Source of the DNA: Intestinibacter sp964449895
GTDB taxonomy: Bacteria; Bacillota; Clostridia; Peptostreptococcales; Peptostreptococcaceae
NCBI GenBank assembly: GCA_964449895.1
Contig: CAYVBY010000011.1
Span: 7,232 to 71,231, forward strand
DNA length: 64,000 nucleotides
Reading direction: 5' to 3'
The position numbers and the translations under genes were made by a program. Shown in pieces: positions 46,151-55,915 of this stretch. The notes under the pieces are model-generated. The model was given only the letters and a program-made list of their open reading frames with translations. It made no database searches and was not told the DNA's origin. Position 1 is the first letter of the stretch. Each line of letters opens with the position of its first letter.

Positions 46151-47134
46151 TTATCTATTTACTAAGCTTCTAATTGCTTCTACAATTTCATCAACACTTG
46201 GTACAACAGCTGCTTCTAGTTGACGATTGCATGGAATAGGTACATCCTTTCCTGCTAATCTCTTAACTGGTGCCTTTAGGTAATCAAAAGCTTCCTCAGC
46301 TATAATAGCAGCTACCTCGCCACCTACTCCACCTGTTTTTGATGCTTCATGAACAATTAATGCTCTTCCTGTTTTTGAAACACTTTTTATTATTGTTTCC
46401 TTATCCATCGGATATAGAGTTCTTAAATCTATTATTTCAACATCGATATTTTCATTTTTTAAAATTTCTGCTGCATTTACACATCTCTCAAACATTCTTC
46501 CATAAGTAACTACTGTAATATCAGAACCACTTCTTTTTATATCCGCCTTACCTAATTCAATTACATAGTCTTCCACTGGAACTAATCCTTTAGTTTTGTA
46601 TAATAATTTATTTTCATAAAAAATTACTGGATTATTATCTCTAATTGCAGCCTTTAATAATCCCTTTGCATCTGCTGGTGTTGAAGGTGCAACAACTTTA
46701 AGACCTGGTATATGGCATGTCCAAGCTTCTAAACTTTGTGAATGCTGTGCTGCTGCTCCTGTACCAGATCCTCCAGGACATCTAACTACCATTGGAACTT
46801 GAATTTTTCCTCCGAACATATATCTCATTTTTGCCGCTTGATTTACAATTACTTCCATAGATGTTGTAATAAAATCACTAAACATAAGTTCCATTATAGT
46901 TCTTAATCCTGTTGCCGCTGCTCCAGCTGCACATCCTGCTATAGCTGCCTCTGATATAGGAGTATCTCTAACTCTTTCTGGTCCAAATTCTTCTATCATT
47001 CCATAAGAAACACCAAATCCACCACCATATACACCTATATCTTCTCCTAAAAATATTATATCTTCGTCTCTTCTCATTTCTTCTACCATAGCTTCTCGTA
47101 CGGCTTCTTTATATGTTATCTCTTTAAATTCCAT
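46151..47134 (-). CDS. 2-oxoacid/acetoin dehydrogenase E1 component, beta subunit
   Basis: 327 residues, transketolase-like pyrimidine-binding and C-terminal domains. FLGEDIGVYGGGFGV near residue 28, RVRDTPISEAAIAGCAAGAA near 55, and QHSQSLEAWTCHIPGLKVVAPS near 130 are the family blocks, and RLAGKDVPIPCNRQLE is near the end. The protein is most like AcoB of acetoin dehydrogenase. The partner alpha subunit is encoded 35 bp upstream. No E2 (lipoyl transacylase) or E3 gene is adjacent; the next gene is ispD after 17 bp. AGGAGG precedes the ATG. Confidence 0.9.
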   Translation of the reverse strand: MEFKEITYKEAVREAMVEEMRRDEDIIFLGEDIGVYGGGFGVSYGMIEEFGPERVRDTPISEAAIAGCAAGAAATGLRTIMELMFSDFITTSMEVIVNQAAKMRYMFGGKIQVPMVVRCPGGSGTGAAAQHSQSLEAWTCHIPGLKVVAPSTPADAKGLLKAAIRDNNPVIFYENKLLYKTKGLVPVEDYVIELGKADIKRSGSDITVVTYGRMFERCVNAAEILKNENIDVEIIDLRTLYPMDKETIIKSVSKTGRALIVHEASKTGGVGGEVAAIIAEEAFDYLKAPVKRLAGKDVPIPCNRQLEAAVVPSVDEIVEAIRSLVNR

Positions 47135-47169
47135 AATTAATCCTCCTAGAAATTTTATCAGTATATAGA

Positions 47170-48132
47170 CTAATCAGCATATATATCTTGTTCTAATGTA
47201 TCTAATGAAGGTTCTGGGCTATTTTGAGCAAATTCAACAGATTCTTCAATTTGTCTGTCAACCTCTGCTTCCAATGCTTGTAATTCTTCTTCGTTGGCAT
47301 AATTTAATTTTATTATTTTATCTCTTAATTTTCTAAGTCCGTCCTTTTCTTTCCATAAATCTATTTCTTCTTGTGTTCTGTAAAGGTTTTTATCTGATTT
47401 AGAATGTCCCGACCATCTATATGTTTTTGCTTCAACTAATACTGGGCCTTCTCCTTTTCTGCATATATCTGCTGCTTTTTTAACCGTTTCATAAACAGCA
47501 ACTGCATCATATCCATCAACTATAAAACTTTGTATTCCATAGCTTGAAGCTCTATCAGCTACATTTTCCACATTCATTACTTTAGTGTAGTGAGTAGACA
47601 TTCCATATAAGTTATTTTCGCAATAAAAAATAACTGGTAATTTCCAGATAGAAGATAGATTTACCGCCTCATGAAATGCTCCTTCATTTGTCGCTCCATC
47701 TCCAAAAGAACATAAAACTATTTTACCAGTATTTTTATATTGTTGAGTAAGAGCAGCACCTGGAGCCAATATAAGACTTCCACCTACAACTCCATTTGAA
47801 CCTAAATTTCCAGCATCAATATCAGCTATATGCATTGAGCCACCTTTACCTTTGCAAAACCCTGTAGCTTTTCCCATTAATTCTGCCATCATTTTATTTA
47901 AATCTATTCCCATTCCAATGGACATAGCATGTCCTCTATGCGTTAATGTAACTATGTCTCCTTTTTCAAGTGCCATAACAGCTGGAACACCTGATGCTTC
48001 TTGTCCAATAGATAAATGAGTTGTTCCATGTATCATATTTTTTGAAAAAAGCCAATTTACTTTTTCTTCAAATTTTCTAACTTGATCCATTCTTTTATAC
48101 ATTTCAAGCATTGTTTCCTTTGAAATTGACAT
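47170..48132 (-). CDS. 2-oxoacid/acetoin dehydrogenase E1 component, alpha subunit
   Basis: 320 residues, thiamine-diphosphate enzyme. The TPP motif is FGDGATNEGAFHEAVNLSS near residue 165, ending in ENN; HGTTHLSIGQEASGV and GKGGSMHIAD are other E1 alpha marks. YRWSGHSKSD near 240 is the phosphorylation-loop equivalent. The protein is closest to AcoA-type E1. With the beta subunit it forms the decarboxylating component, but no E2 or E3 gene is nearby. A consensus promoter lies about 210 bp upstream, and the transcript probably continues through ispD and ispF. AGGAGG precedes the ATG. Confidence 0.9.
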   Translation of the reverse strand: MSISKETMLEMYKRMDQVRKFEEKVNWLFSKNMIHGTTHLSIGQEASGVPAVMALEKGDIVTLTHRGHAMSIGMGIDLNKMMAELMGKATGFCKGKGGSMHIADIDAGNLGSNGVVGGSLILAPGAALTQQYKNTGKIVLCSFGDGATNEGAFHEAVNLSSIWKLPVIFYCENNLYGMSTHYTKVMNVENVADRASSYGIQSFIVDGYDAVAVYETVKKAADICRKGEGPVLVEAKTYRWSGHSKSDKNLYRTQEEIDLWKEKDGLRKLRDKIIKLNYANEEELQALEAEVDRQIEESVEFAQNSPEPSLDTLEQDIYAD

Positions 48133-48563
48133 AATTGCCTCCTATAACTTATTTATATTTTTTAAACATTAATCAACATTTCTCAAAATTATATAAATTA
48201 AATATACTAACTATTAATTTATATAACATCATAGACACCCATATTGTATATATATTAATTAATTTATTCATTTTTATGTATAATACTTATTATTTTATAA
48301 GTTTGTTAAATACTATTTTTATAGCTTTTTTTCAAGACCATTGTAATATTCACAATATTATTTGTCAACATTACTCAATCTTAAATATTTATTACTATTT
48401 TAAGACATTTGCTTAATATAATTATAAACAAAAAACTTTATATTAAATATATTTTTTTATATATTTACATCACTTTACAATGAAATCTAACTTACTAAAT
48501 ATATAAATAATTAAATGATTATAACATAACAAATAAATTTCCCTAATAAATTCATTATAAAAA
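48133..48563. other. Long AT-rich intergenic region with one promoter
   Basis: 431 bp. It contains the minus-strand promoter at 48340-48368 and a leader of about 200 nt. A 93-codon plus-strand frame here is Tyr/Ile/Asn-rich with no ribosome-binding site and is not credible. I see no RNA gene. Confidence 0.6.
48340..48368 (-). promoter_or_regulatory. Sigma-A promoter of the E1 alpha/beta-ispD-ispF operon
   Basis: On the minus strand, TTGACA (48368-48363), 17 bp, TACAAT (48345-48340). This close-to-consensus promoter would give a 200-nt leader. Confidence 0.75.
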
Positions 48564-48597
48564 ATAAGGAGAATCTAAAAAGACTCTCCTTATTTTT
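48564..48597 (-). terminator. Terminator after the PIN/TRAM gene
   Basis: AATAAGGAGA and TCTCCTTATT form a stem with an inner TCT/AGA pair. On the minus strand it is followed by TTTTTTATAA. Confidence 0.8.
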
Positions 48598-48644
48598 ATG
48601 TTATAATCTTTCACACTTTTAAATATATTAATCTAATATTAAAT

Positions 48645-49745
48645 TTATTTTGAAGGCTTTCCAAATATCATTCTTCCTGCTGGTGTTTGAAGTATAGAAG
48701 TAACTAAAACATTTATAGTTTCTCCTATATATTTCTTACCACCATCAACAACAATCATTGTTCCATCGTCTAAGTAAGCTATACCTTGATTTTGTTCCTT
48801 ACCTTCTTTTACTACTTGTGCTTTCATATGCTCACCTGGTATTGCAACTGGTTTTACTGCATTTGCAAGTTCATTTATATTTAAAACCTCAACACCTTGG
48901 AATTGAGCTACTTTATTAAGATTAAAGTCATTTGTAACAACTTTTCCACCTATAGTCTCAGCTAATTTTAATAATTTGCTATCAACTTCAGGAATATCTT
49001 CAAAATCAATATCACTTATTTCTACTTCTATATCAAGCTCTTTTTGAATTAAATTAAGTATATCAAGACCTCTTCTTCCTCTAACTCTTTTTAGATCATC
49101 TGATGAATCTGCTATATGCTGTAATTCATTTAAAACAAATCTTGGTATAACTAATTTGCCTTCAATAAATCCTGTTTTGCATATATCTGCAATTCTTCCA
49201 TCAATTATTACGCTTGTATCTAAAACTTTAGGTGAATTTTTCTTTATTGTATTTTCTTTTTTAAATGTTTTTTCTCTATTTATAGCTGAAGTAAGTTTAG
49301 TTATTTTATTTATATTAAATAAATCGTCTCTACTTTTTAATGCAACTCTAACGCCTAAATATCCCATAAACACATAAACTATTATAGATATTATAGCTGT
49401 AATTAAAGGAATATTTATAAATGTTCCTATTCCTCCAACTATTAAATATGCTATAACTAAACCAACTATAAGACCTACTGTTCCTAATAATATATCTGAT
49501 TGTGGATATTTAGATATTTCTTTATCTACAAGTTTTGCACTATCTCTAACTTTTCCAACAAACCAAGGTACAATCATATAAAAAATTATCGCAAATACTA
49601 AAGTTACAACTATTGTTATTATATATTTATAATCATTGTATTTCATAAATATATTAGGGAAGTGTTTAACTAAAGTTGTATATGTTGTCACACCTATAGC
49701 TGCTCCCAGTAATCCTATTAATATTCTTAATATTTTATTTATCAA
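48645..49745 (-). CDS. Membrane-anchored PIN/TRAM domain protein (YacL family)
   Basis: 366 residues. Four hydrophobic segments lie in the first 135 residues. A PIN nuclease-like domain follows (about 175-290): KVLDTSVIIDGRIADI gives the first Asp, IPRFVLNELQHIADSS the conserved Glu, and VVTNDFNLNKVA later Asp. A TRAM RNA-binding domain (EGKEQNQGIAYLDDGTMIVVDGG) ends the protein. It is probably a membrane-located ribonuclease; this is inference. The start is TTG at 49745, with GGGGGTGG upstream. It is the last gene of the radA-disA cluster, as in Bacillus. Confidence 0.92.
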   Translation of the reverse strand: MINKILRILIGLLGAAIGVTTYTTLVKHFPNIFMKYNDYKYIITIVVTLVFAIIFYMIVPWFVGKVRDSAKLVDKEISKYPQSDILLGTVGLIVGLVIAYLIVGGIGTFINIPLITAIISIIVYVFMGYLGVRVALKSRDDLFNINKITKLTSAINREKTFKKENTIKKNSPKVLDTSVIIDGRIADICKTGFIEGKLVIPRFVLNELQHIADSSDDLKRVRGRRGLDILNLIQKELDIEVEISDIDFEDIPEVDSKLLKLAETIGGKVVTNDFNLNKVAQFQGVEVLNINELANAVKPVAIPGEHMKAQVVKEGKEQNQGIAYLDDGTMIVVDGGKKYIGETINVLVTSILQTPAGRMIFGKPSK

Positions 49746-49804
49746 AGTTCCACCCCCTTAAAAATTCTTTCCTTTGATTAAAATCTTATAATTCCTTTTT
49801 ATGG

Positions 49805-50872
49805 TTATATATTACCATTTCCTAATACTATTCTTAATTTTATAAGTCCATTTTTAATATATGAGGCTCTTATTTCTCCTATCCCCTCAACTTCATCTAA
49901 TTCTTGTATTGATGCCTGTAAAATTTCTTGGAAATTTCCAAAATAATTTACTAGATTTTCTATAATTGATGCTGGTAAACGATGTACTTTATTTAACATT
50001 CGATATCCCTTAGATTGAACTTGTAAATCCATATCTTCTGAGATACCAGTATAGCCTAAAACCTTAGCTATTTTTACTTTATTTAATAAGTCTTCTTCAG
50101 ATAAATTTCTAATTTTCTTTTGGCACTCATCTAAATCTATATTTTCTTTTTTATAATCTTTTAAAATTAAAAGCCTATTTTTTTTAGTATCGCCTATTAA
50201 TTCTTCTAATTGCATTCTTACTAGATAACCATCATCACCTAAATTAATCAAATATCCTTCAATAATATTAGAAACTCTCATAACTCTTTCTATACTTTGA
50301 ACTACTATTATAACATCATAAATCGTAACTAAATCATTAAATTCTAATGAATTTAAATTATTTGTAGCATGTTCTAAGACATCTTTATATTTTTGCAAAG
50401 TTTGCAAAGCTTGATTAGCCTTAGAAAAAACTTCAGAAATTTCTTCAACTACATATTTGTCGTCACCACGATATACTGTAATAACATTTCTTCTTTGAGA
50501 TATAGATATTACAATAGCCCCTGTTTGTCTTGCAACTCTTTCAGCTGTTCTATGTCTAGTCCCAGTTTCAGTAGTAGGTATACTATAATTTGGTATAAGC
50601 TGAGTATTAGCCAATAATATTTTTCTAGAATCTTCACTTAGAACTATTGCTCCATCCATTTTAGCTAATTCATATAAATATGCTGGTGAATAATCAGCAT
50701 CTATTCTAAAGCCGCCATCTACAATTTTCATTACTTCATCATTACAATCAAGCACAATAAGTCCTCCTGTTTTAGCTCTAAGGACACTTTCAATTCCTTT
50801 TCTAAGAGGAGTACCTGGTGAAATCATTTTTAAAGCATGTAATAAACCATCCTTGCTAGCTATATTATCCAT
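49805..50872 (-). CDS. disA: DNA integrity scanning protein / diadenylate cyclase
   Basis: Makes c-di-AMP from two ATP and scans DNA for lesions before sporulation. 355 residues: the DAC domain at about 1-145 has the catalytic motifs DGAIVLSED near residue 75 and TGTRHRTAERVARQTGA near 104. A helical linker follows, then the HhH DNA-binding domain at the C-terminus (LDEVEGIGEIRASYIKNGL). All catalytic residues are present. It overlaps the end of radA by 8 bp. GGGGG precedes the ATG. Confidence 0.97.
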   Translation of the reverse strand: MDNIASKDGLLHALKMISPGTPLRKGIESVLRAKTGGLIVLDCNDEVMKIVDGGFRIDADYSPAYLYELAKMDGAIVLSEDSRKILLANTQLIPNYSIPTTETGTRHRTAERVARQTGAIVISISQRRNVITVYRGDDKYVVEEISEVFSKANQALQTLQKYKDVLEHATNNLNSLEFNDLVTIYDVIIVVQSIERVMRVSNIIEGYLINLGDDGYLVRMQLEELIGDTKKNRLLILKDYKKENIDLDECQKKIRNLSEEDLLNKVKIAKVLGYTGISEDMDLQVQSKGYRMLNKVHRLPASIIENLVNYFGNFQEILQASIQELDEVEGIGEIRASYIKNGLIKLRIVLGNGNI

Positions 50873-52244
50873 TATTATCCCCCCTTAGTACTATATTTAT
50901 TGCTTGTCTCAGATTATCCACTGGAATTATTTCTATACCTTTTGTATCTTTTACTACTTCATAATTATTTTTAGGTATTACAATCTTTTTAAAACCTAAT
51001 TTTTTGCATTCTGCTATTCTTTTTTCAATATAACTTACAGCTCTTATTTCTCCTGTTAAGCCAACTTCACCCGTCACAACAACATCTGCATTTATTGGTA
51101 TATTTCTAAAGCTAGATGCCACTGCAATAACTATTCCTAAATCTATAGAAGGTTCATTTATCCTTATACCACCAACTACATTTATATAAACATCTTGATT
51201 TTGAATTTGCAGTCCAATTCTTTTTTCAAGAACAGCTAGTAATAAAGCAACTCTATTAAAATCAACTCCTGTTGATGTTCTTCTAGCCATACCAAAATTT
51301 GTTGGTGCAACTAATGCCTGTAATTCTAAAAGCATGGGTCTTGTTCCCTCTACAGTTGAAATTATAACAGATCCTGAAACATCTTTTGGTTTTTCAGAAA
51401 TCAATACCTGAGAAGGATTTGTTAATTCAATCAAACCTACGTCTTTCATTTCAAATACACCTAATTCATTAGTAGAACCAAATCTATTTTTTACTGCTCT
51501 AACTAATCTATATGAATTGTATCTTTCTCCCTCAAAATATAATACTGTATCTACCATATGTTCCAATAATTTAGGACCAGCTAATGATCCTTCTTTTGTA
51601 ACATGCCCAACTATAAAAGTGGAAATACCTTTCTTTTTAGAAATCTTCATAAATTTTGAAGTTCCCTCTTTAATTTGACTAACTGTCCCTGGCGCAGAAG
51701 ATATTTCTGGAGAATACACAGTTTGAATCGAATCAACTATAATTAATTCAGGGTTTAAATTATCTAAATAAGCTTCTATTATACTTAAATTATTTTCAGC
51801 AAAAATATATAAATTCTGTGAGTTTACACCCAATCTACTTGCTCTCATTTTTATTTGAGATTCAGATTCTTCACCTGATATATATAAGACTTTTTTGTTA
51901 GTATTGGCTACATTACTAGATACTTGCATTAAAAGTGTGGATTTTCCTATTCCTGGATCTCCTCCAACTAAAACTAAAGATCCTTTTACTATTCCGCCTC
52001 CTAAAACTCTATCTAATTCCGCTATACTAGTTGTAAATCTTTCTTCTTTTACAGCAACTATAGAATTTATGCTAACAGGCTTAGAATTCGATTTATCTAT
52101 AACAAAAACTTCTTTTCTGCTTTTTTTTTCTTCAATTTCTTCTACAAAAGAGTTCCATTTCATACATTCTGGACATTTACCCATCCATTTACTAGTTTCG
52201 TAGCCACATGATTGACATACATATTTAGTTCTAATTTTTGCCAT
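50865..52244 (-). CDS. radA: DNA repair protein RadA
   Basis: A RecA-like ATPase that drives branch migration in recombination. 459 residues: an N-terminal zinc finger (CQSCGY and CPEC), Walker A GGDPGIGKSTLL near residue 95, the RadA-specific KNRFGSTNELG motif near 245, and a C-terminal Lon-like domain (GGIRINEPSIDLGIVIAVASS). The ATG at 52244 is chosen; a GTG at 52256 lies inside the AAGGGTG ribosome-binding site. It lies in the clpC-radA-disA order found in Bacilli and Clostridia. Confidence 0.96.
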   Translation of the reverse strand: MAKIRTKYVCQSCGYETSKWMGKCPECMKWNSFVEEIEEKKSRKEVFVIDKSNSKPVSINSIVAVKEERFTTSIAELDRVLGGGIVKGSLVLVGGDPGIGKSTLLMQVSSNVANTNKKVLYISGEESESQIKMRASRLGVNSQNLYIFAENNLSIIEAYLDNLNPELIIVDSIQTVYSPEISSAPGTVSQIKEGTSKFMKISKKKGISTFIVGHVTKEGSLAGPKLLEHMVDTVLYFEGERYNSYRLVRAVKNRFGSTNELGVFEMKDVGLIELTNPSQVLISEKPKDVSGSVIISTVEGTRPMLLELQALVAPTNFGMARRTSTGVDFNRVALLLAVLEKRIGLQIQNQDVYINVVGGIRINEPSIDLGIVIAVASSFRNIPINADVVVTGEVGLTGEIRAVSYIEKRIAECKKLGFKKIVIPKNNYEVVKDTKGIEIIPVDNLRQAINIVLRGDNNG

Positions 52245-52364
52245 TAATTTTATCACCCTTAAATCTCATTTGATAATATTAGAATAACATATATCTCATT
52301 TTAATAATATCAAATATTTCTTACATAATTCTTAAAACACTATACTTTATAAAAAATAAATTAA

Positions 52365-52392
52365 TTATAAGGGAGAAAATCTCCCTTTATAA
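52365..52392 (-). terminator. Hairpin terminator after clpC
   Basis: TTATAAGGGAG and CTCCCTTTATAA (one bulged T) form a stem just past the clpC stop, followed on the minus strand by a T-rich stretch. Confidence 0.7.
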
Positions 52393-52398
52393 TCATTT

Positions 52399-54849
52399 TT
52401 ATAAAACTTTAAAATCGATTTTATTATCTTTTTCACTTGCTAAAACATGATCTCCTGATTTAATTTTTCTTTGTAAAATCAGTTCAGATAATTCATTTTC
52501 TAAATAATTTTGTATAGCCCTCTTTAGAGGTCTTGCTCCATATTCAAGGTCTATACCTTCTTTTGCAATTAAATCTATAGCATCTTGTCCCATTTCAAAT
52601 TCTATATTTAGTTCTTTTAATCTATCTATTAATTGTTTACACATTAAAACAACTATACTAGATATATTTTCCTTAGTTAATGAATGGAATACTATTATAT
52701 CGTCTATTCTATTTAAAAATTCTGGTCTGAATTGTTTTTTCAATTCTCCCATGATGCCTTCTTTCATTTTTTCATATTCATCTTTTTGTACTTCTTTTTC
52801 ATCTACAACTCCAAAACCTAATCTTTTTTGTTTTTTGATTGTAGTAGCACCTACATTTGATGTTAATATGATTATACAATTTTTAAAATCAACAGTTCTT
52901 CCTTTAGAATCTGTAAGTCTACCATCATCTAATATTTGTAATAAAATATTAAATACATCTGCATGAGCCTTTTCTATTTCATCAAATAATATAACAGAAT
53001 ATGGTTTTTTTCTAACTTGTTCTGTTAATTGTCCTCCTTCATCATATCCAACATAACCCGGAGGCGAACCTATTAATCTAGATACAGCATGTTTTTCCAT
53101 ATATTCAGACATATCAATTCTTACTATTTGATTTTCATCTCCAAATTGAGCTTCAGCCAATGCTTTACTTAATTCTGTTTTACCTACACCTGTTGGACCT
53201 AAAAATAAAAATGAACCAATTGGTTTACTTGGATCTTTTATTCCTGATCTTGATCTTCTTATAGCTGTTGATATTGACTTAATAGCTTCTTCTTGCCCAA
53301 CTACTCTTTTATGGAGAATATTTTCCATATTTAGTAATTTTTCTGCTTCTTCTTCAAGAATTTTATTTACAGGTATTCCAGTCCACATAGATACTATATC
53401 CGCTATAACTTCTTCATTTACTACATCTTTATTTTTTATAGAATTAGTCCATTTTTGTTTAATTTCTTCTAATTCTTCTTTTAATCTTCTTTGCTCATCT
53501 CTAAGTTTAGCTGCTTTTTCAAAATTTTGACATCTAACAGCCTCTTCTTTTTCATTATTTATATTTTCCACTTTTTCTTCTAATTCTTTGATTTGATCTG
53601 TTGGAATATTTTCCTTTAATCTTACTCTAGATCCAGCCTCATCAATTAAGTCTATTGCTTTATCAGGCAAGAATCTATCTGTTATATATCTCACAGATAA
53701 ATCAACAGCTGCTTCAATAGCTTCATCTGTTATTTTCACTTTATGATGCGCTTCATAGCTATCTCTAAGGATTTCTAATATTTTGATTGCATTTTCTTTA
53801 GTAGGTTCTTCAACTAATACTGTTTGGAATCTACGTTCTAATGCAGCATCTTTTTCTATGTGTTTTCTATATTCATCAATAGTAGTTGCTCCTATTATTT
53901 GCATTTCTCCTCTTGCTAATACAGGTTTTAGAATATTTGAAGCATCTATTGAGCCTTCACCTGTAGATCCTGCACCTACAATTGTATGTAGTTCATCTAT
54001 AAATAGAATAATGTTCTCTTTTTTTCTAACTTCATCTATTACTTGCTTAACTCTCTCTTCAAATTCACCTCTATATTTAGCACCTGCTAGTAAGCTTCCC
54101 ATATCTAAAGTATATAGTGATTTTCCTTTTAGTGTATCTGGAACTCTGCCTTTGTAAATATCTATAGCTAATCCTTCTGCTACAGAAGTCTTACCTACTC
54201 CAGGATCTCCTATAAGAACTGGATTATTTTTAGTTCTTCTACTTAAAATTTGAATTACTCTTTGTATTTCTTTATCTCTACAAATAACAGGGTCTATTTT
54301 TCCTTTTTTGGCTTCTTCAGTAAGATTTACACCATATTTATCTAGGAGTTTTGATGCTGAAGAAGTTTCTTCTTTATTTGTTTCATTTTGTCTTGCTGGT
54401 TCCATTGAATAATTCTCAACTCCCATCATTTTCATAATTAATTCTATTAAATCTCTTTGTTCTGCACCTAAACTATTAAGAAGTTTTATTCCTAAGCCTT
54501 CACCTTCTTGAACTATTGAAAGTAATATATGTTCTGTTCCTATATTATTTGTATTTAATTTATTCGCAAAAACTGTAGCCTTTTCTAAAACTTGTTTTGT
54601 TCTTGGAGTAAAAGATATATCTTCTTCGTGAGGAATATTTTTACCCTTAACTTCTATTATTTTTTTTTCATAAATTTCTTCATTAATACCTAAATTATTA
54701 AGTACTTTTGCTGCTATCCCTTCTCTTTCTTTTAAGAGACCCATTATTATATGTTCCGTTCCAACAGCTTTATGTCCCAAGTTTTTTGCATAATTCTTTC
54801 CTAAGTTTATAGCTAATCTAGCTCCTTGAGTAAACCTATTAAAGAACAC
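52399..54849 (-). CDS. clpC: ATP-dependent Clp protease ATPase subunit ClpC
   Basis: AAA+ unfoldase that feeds ClpP. 816 residues. The N-domain repeats occupy about 1-145, then Walker A GDPGVGKTSVAEGLA near 210. A middle domain with a UVR-like segment (NFEKAAKLRDEQRRLKEELE) lies near 425, and the second Walker A FLGPTGVGKTELSKALAEA near 545. The N-domain is where phospho-arginine tagged proteins dock in Bacillus ClpC. The start is GTG at 54849 with GGAGGGGG upstream. It follows mcsA-mcsB in one operon, but ctsR is not present. Confidence 0.96.
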   Translation of the reverse strand: MFFNRFTQGARLAINLGKNYAKNLGHKAVGTEHIIMGLLKEREGIAAKVLNNLGINEEIYEKKIIEVKGKNIPHEEDISFTPRTKQVLEKATVFANKLNTNNIGTEHILLSIVQEGEGLGIKLLNSLGAEQRDLIELIMKMMGVENYSMEPARQNETNKEETSSASKLLDKYGVNLTEEAKKGKIDPVICRDKEIQRVIQILSRRTKNNPVLIGDPGVGKTSVAEGLAIDIYKGRVPDTLKGKSLYTLDMGSLLAGAKYRGEFEERVKQVIDEVRKKENIILFIDELHTIVGAGSTGEGSIDASNILKPVLARGEMQIIGATTIDEYRKHIEKDAALERRFQTVLVEEPTKENAIKILEILRDSYEAHHKVKITDEAIEAAVDLSVRYITDRFLPDKAIDLIDEAGSRVRLKENIPTDQIKELEEKVENINNEKEEAVRCQNFEKAAKLRDEQRRLKEELEEIKQKWTNSIKNKDVVNEEVIADIVSMWTGIPVNKILEEEAEKLLNMENILHKRVVGQEEAIKSISTAIRRSRSGIKDPSKPIGSFLFLGPTGVGKTELSKALAEAQFGDENQIVRIDMSEYMEKHAVSRLIGSPPGYVGYDEGGQLTEQVRKKPYSVILFDEIEKAHADVFNILLQILDDGRLTDSKGRTVDFKNCIIILTSNVGATTIKKQKRLGFGVVDEKEVQKDEYEKMKEGIMGELKKQFRPEFLNRIDDIIVFHSLTKENISSIVVLMCKQLIDRLKELNIEFEMGQDAIDLIAKEGIDLEYGARPLKRAIQNYLENELSELILQRKIKSGDHVLASEKDNKIDFKVL

Positions 54850-54914
54850 ACCAACCCCCTCCTATCTGTTCTATAAATAAACTATAAACATTTATATAGA
54901 AATACTTATATATT

Positions 54915-55904
54915 TTATTTACTATTTCTATTAGCTAGACTAAATTCCCTTCTAATATAAGATGCTCTTTCTTCTTTATTTTCTTCATTATAAGCACTTA
55001 TAATTTTTAAATAAGGCTGTCTACCTGTCATTAATTTATTTATTTTTTCTAAGTTTACATCGTTTAAATAACCCATTTCTATTCCAAGTTTAACATAAGA
55101 TAGATGTTGCATAAGCTCTATATTAGTTAAAACTCTAGCATTTGTAAGTATTGCTAGTGCTCTAAATATACTATCTTCTAATTCTATCCCCATTAAACTT
55201 TTCATAGTTTCTCTAGCTTCATATTCCCTCTTAGTAATATCTTTTGACATACTTTCTACACTTTGTATAATATTATTTTCAGATCTTCCAATAGTTACAT
55301 TGTTAGATATCTCGTATAGATTGCCTAATATAGATTTTGTTTTTCCATAAACCCCTTTAAAATTAACACCTATTTTATGCGCTATTTTGTGATAATCATC
55401 TACTTGGTTAAGTTTATCCATTGCAGGTATATGTACTATATTAGTTACTTTAAGCCCTGTCCCTACATTTATAGGACAAGTTGTTAAATATCCTAAATTT
55501 TCATCAAAAGAATATTTTAAATGTTGTTCTAATAAATCATCTATATCATTTGCGATATCATATATTTCTCTAATTCCATTATATCCAAGTGTTTGAATTT
55601 TTATATGATCTAGACCATTTATCAATATACATATTGTTTTATCATGGTTTATAAATATATAGCCTTTTTCATTTGATATAAATTCATCATCTATAAGTCC
55701 TTTTTCTAATAGAGTATCTATCTCTACTTTACTTAATTCACTTATTTTATTTAAAATAAGATCATAGTTTGAATTTGATAAAACATTATTTATTTTATCT
55801 TTTATAATTTCAGCTTCATCTTTAGATAATTTATGAGGAAATGAGTAACCATCTAAATTTCTTGATATTTCTACTTTTGATTTTATTACTACACTTTGTT
55901 CCAT
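54915..55904 (-). CDS. mcsB: McsB-like protein with degenerate arginine-kinase active site
   Basis: Homologue of the protein-arginine kinase McsB, which marks proteins for ClpCP. 329 residues, shorter than Bacillus McsB at the N-terminus. The fold is clear: GYLTTCPINVGTG near 138, GRSENNIIQSVESMSKDI near 207, and EYEARETMKSL. However, the ATP-binding SSRIRLARN motif reads KSKVEISRN (8-16), the NEEDH catalytic loop reads NGLDH (96-100), and the GEGSEAVGN loop reads GKTKSILGN (187-195). Several catalytic Arg and Glu residues of the family are therefore replaced. AGGAGG lies before the ATG; mcsA ends 12 bp upstream. Confidence 0.88.
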   Translation of the reverse strand: MEQSVVIKSKVEISRNLDGYSFPHKLSKDEAEIIKDKINNVLSNSNYDLILNKISELSKVEIDTLLEKGLIDDEFISNEKGYIFINHDKTICILINGLDHIKIQTLGYNGIREIYDIANDIDDLLEQHLKYSFDENLGYLTTCPINVGTGLKVTNIVHIPAMDKLNQVDDYHKIAHKIGVNFKGVYGKTKSILGNLYEISNNVTIGRSENNIIQSVESMSKDITKREYEARETMKSLMGIELEDSIFRALAILTNARVLTNIELMQHLSYVKLGIEMGYLNDVNLEKINKLMTGRQPYLKIISAYNEENKEERASYIRREFSLANRNSK

Positions 55905-55915
55905 ATAACTGCCTC

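Noticed and set aside
48135..48416. 93-codon plus-strand reading frame upstream of the E1 alpha gene
   Set aside because: Composition is that of translated AT-rich spacer (Tyr, Ile, Asn, Phe), there is no ribosome-binding site, and the minus-strand promoter lies inside it.
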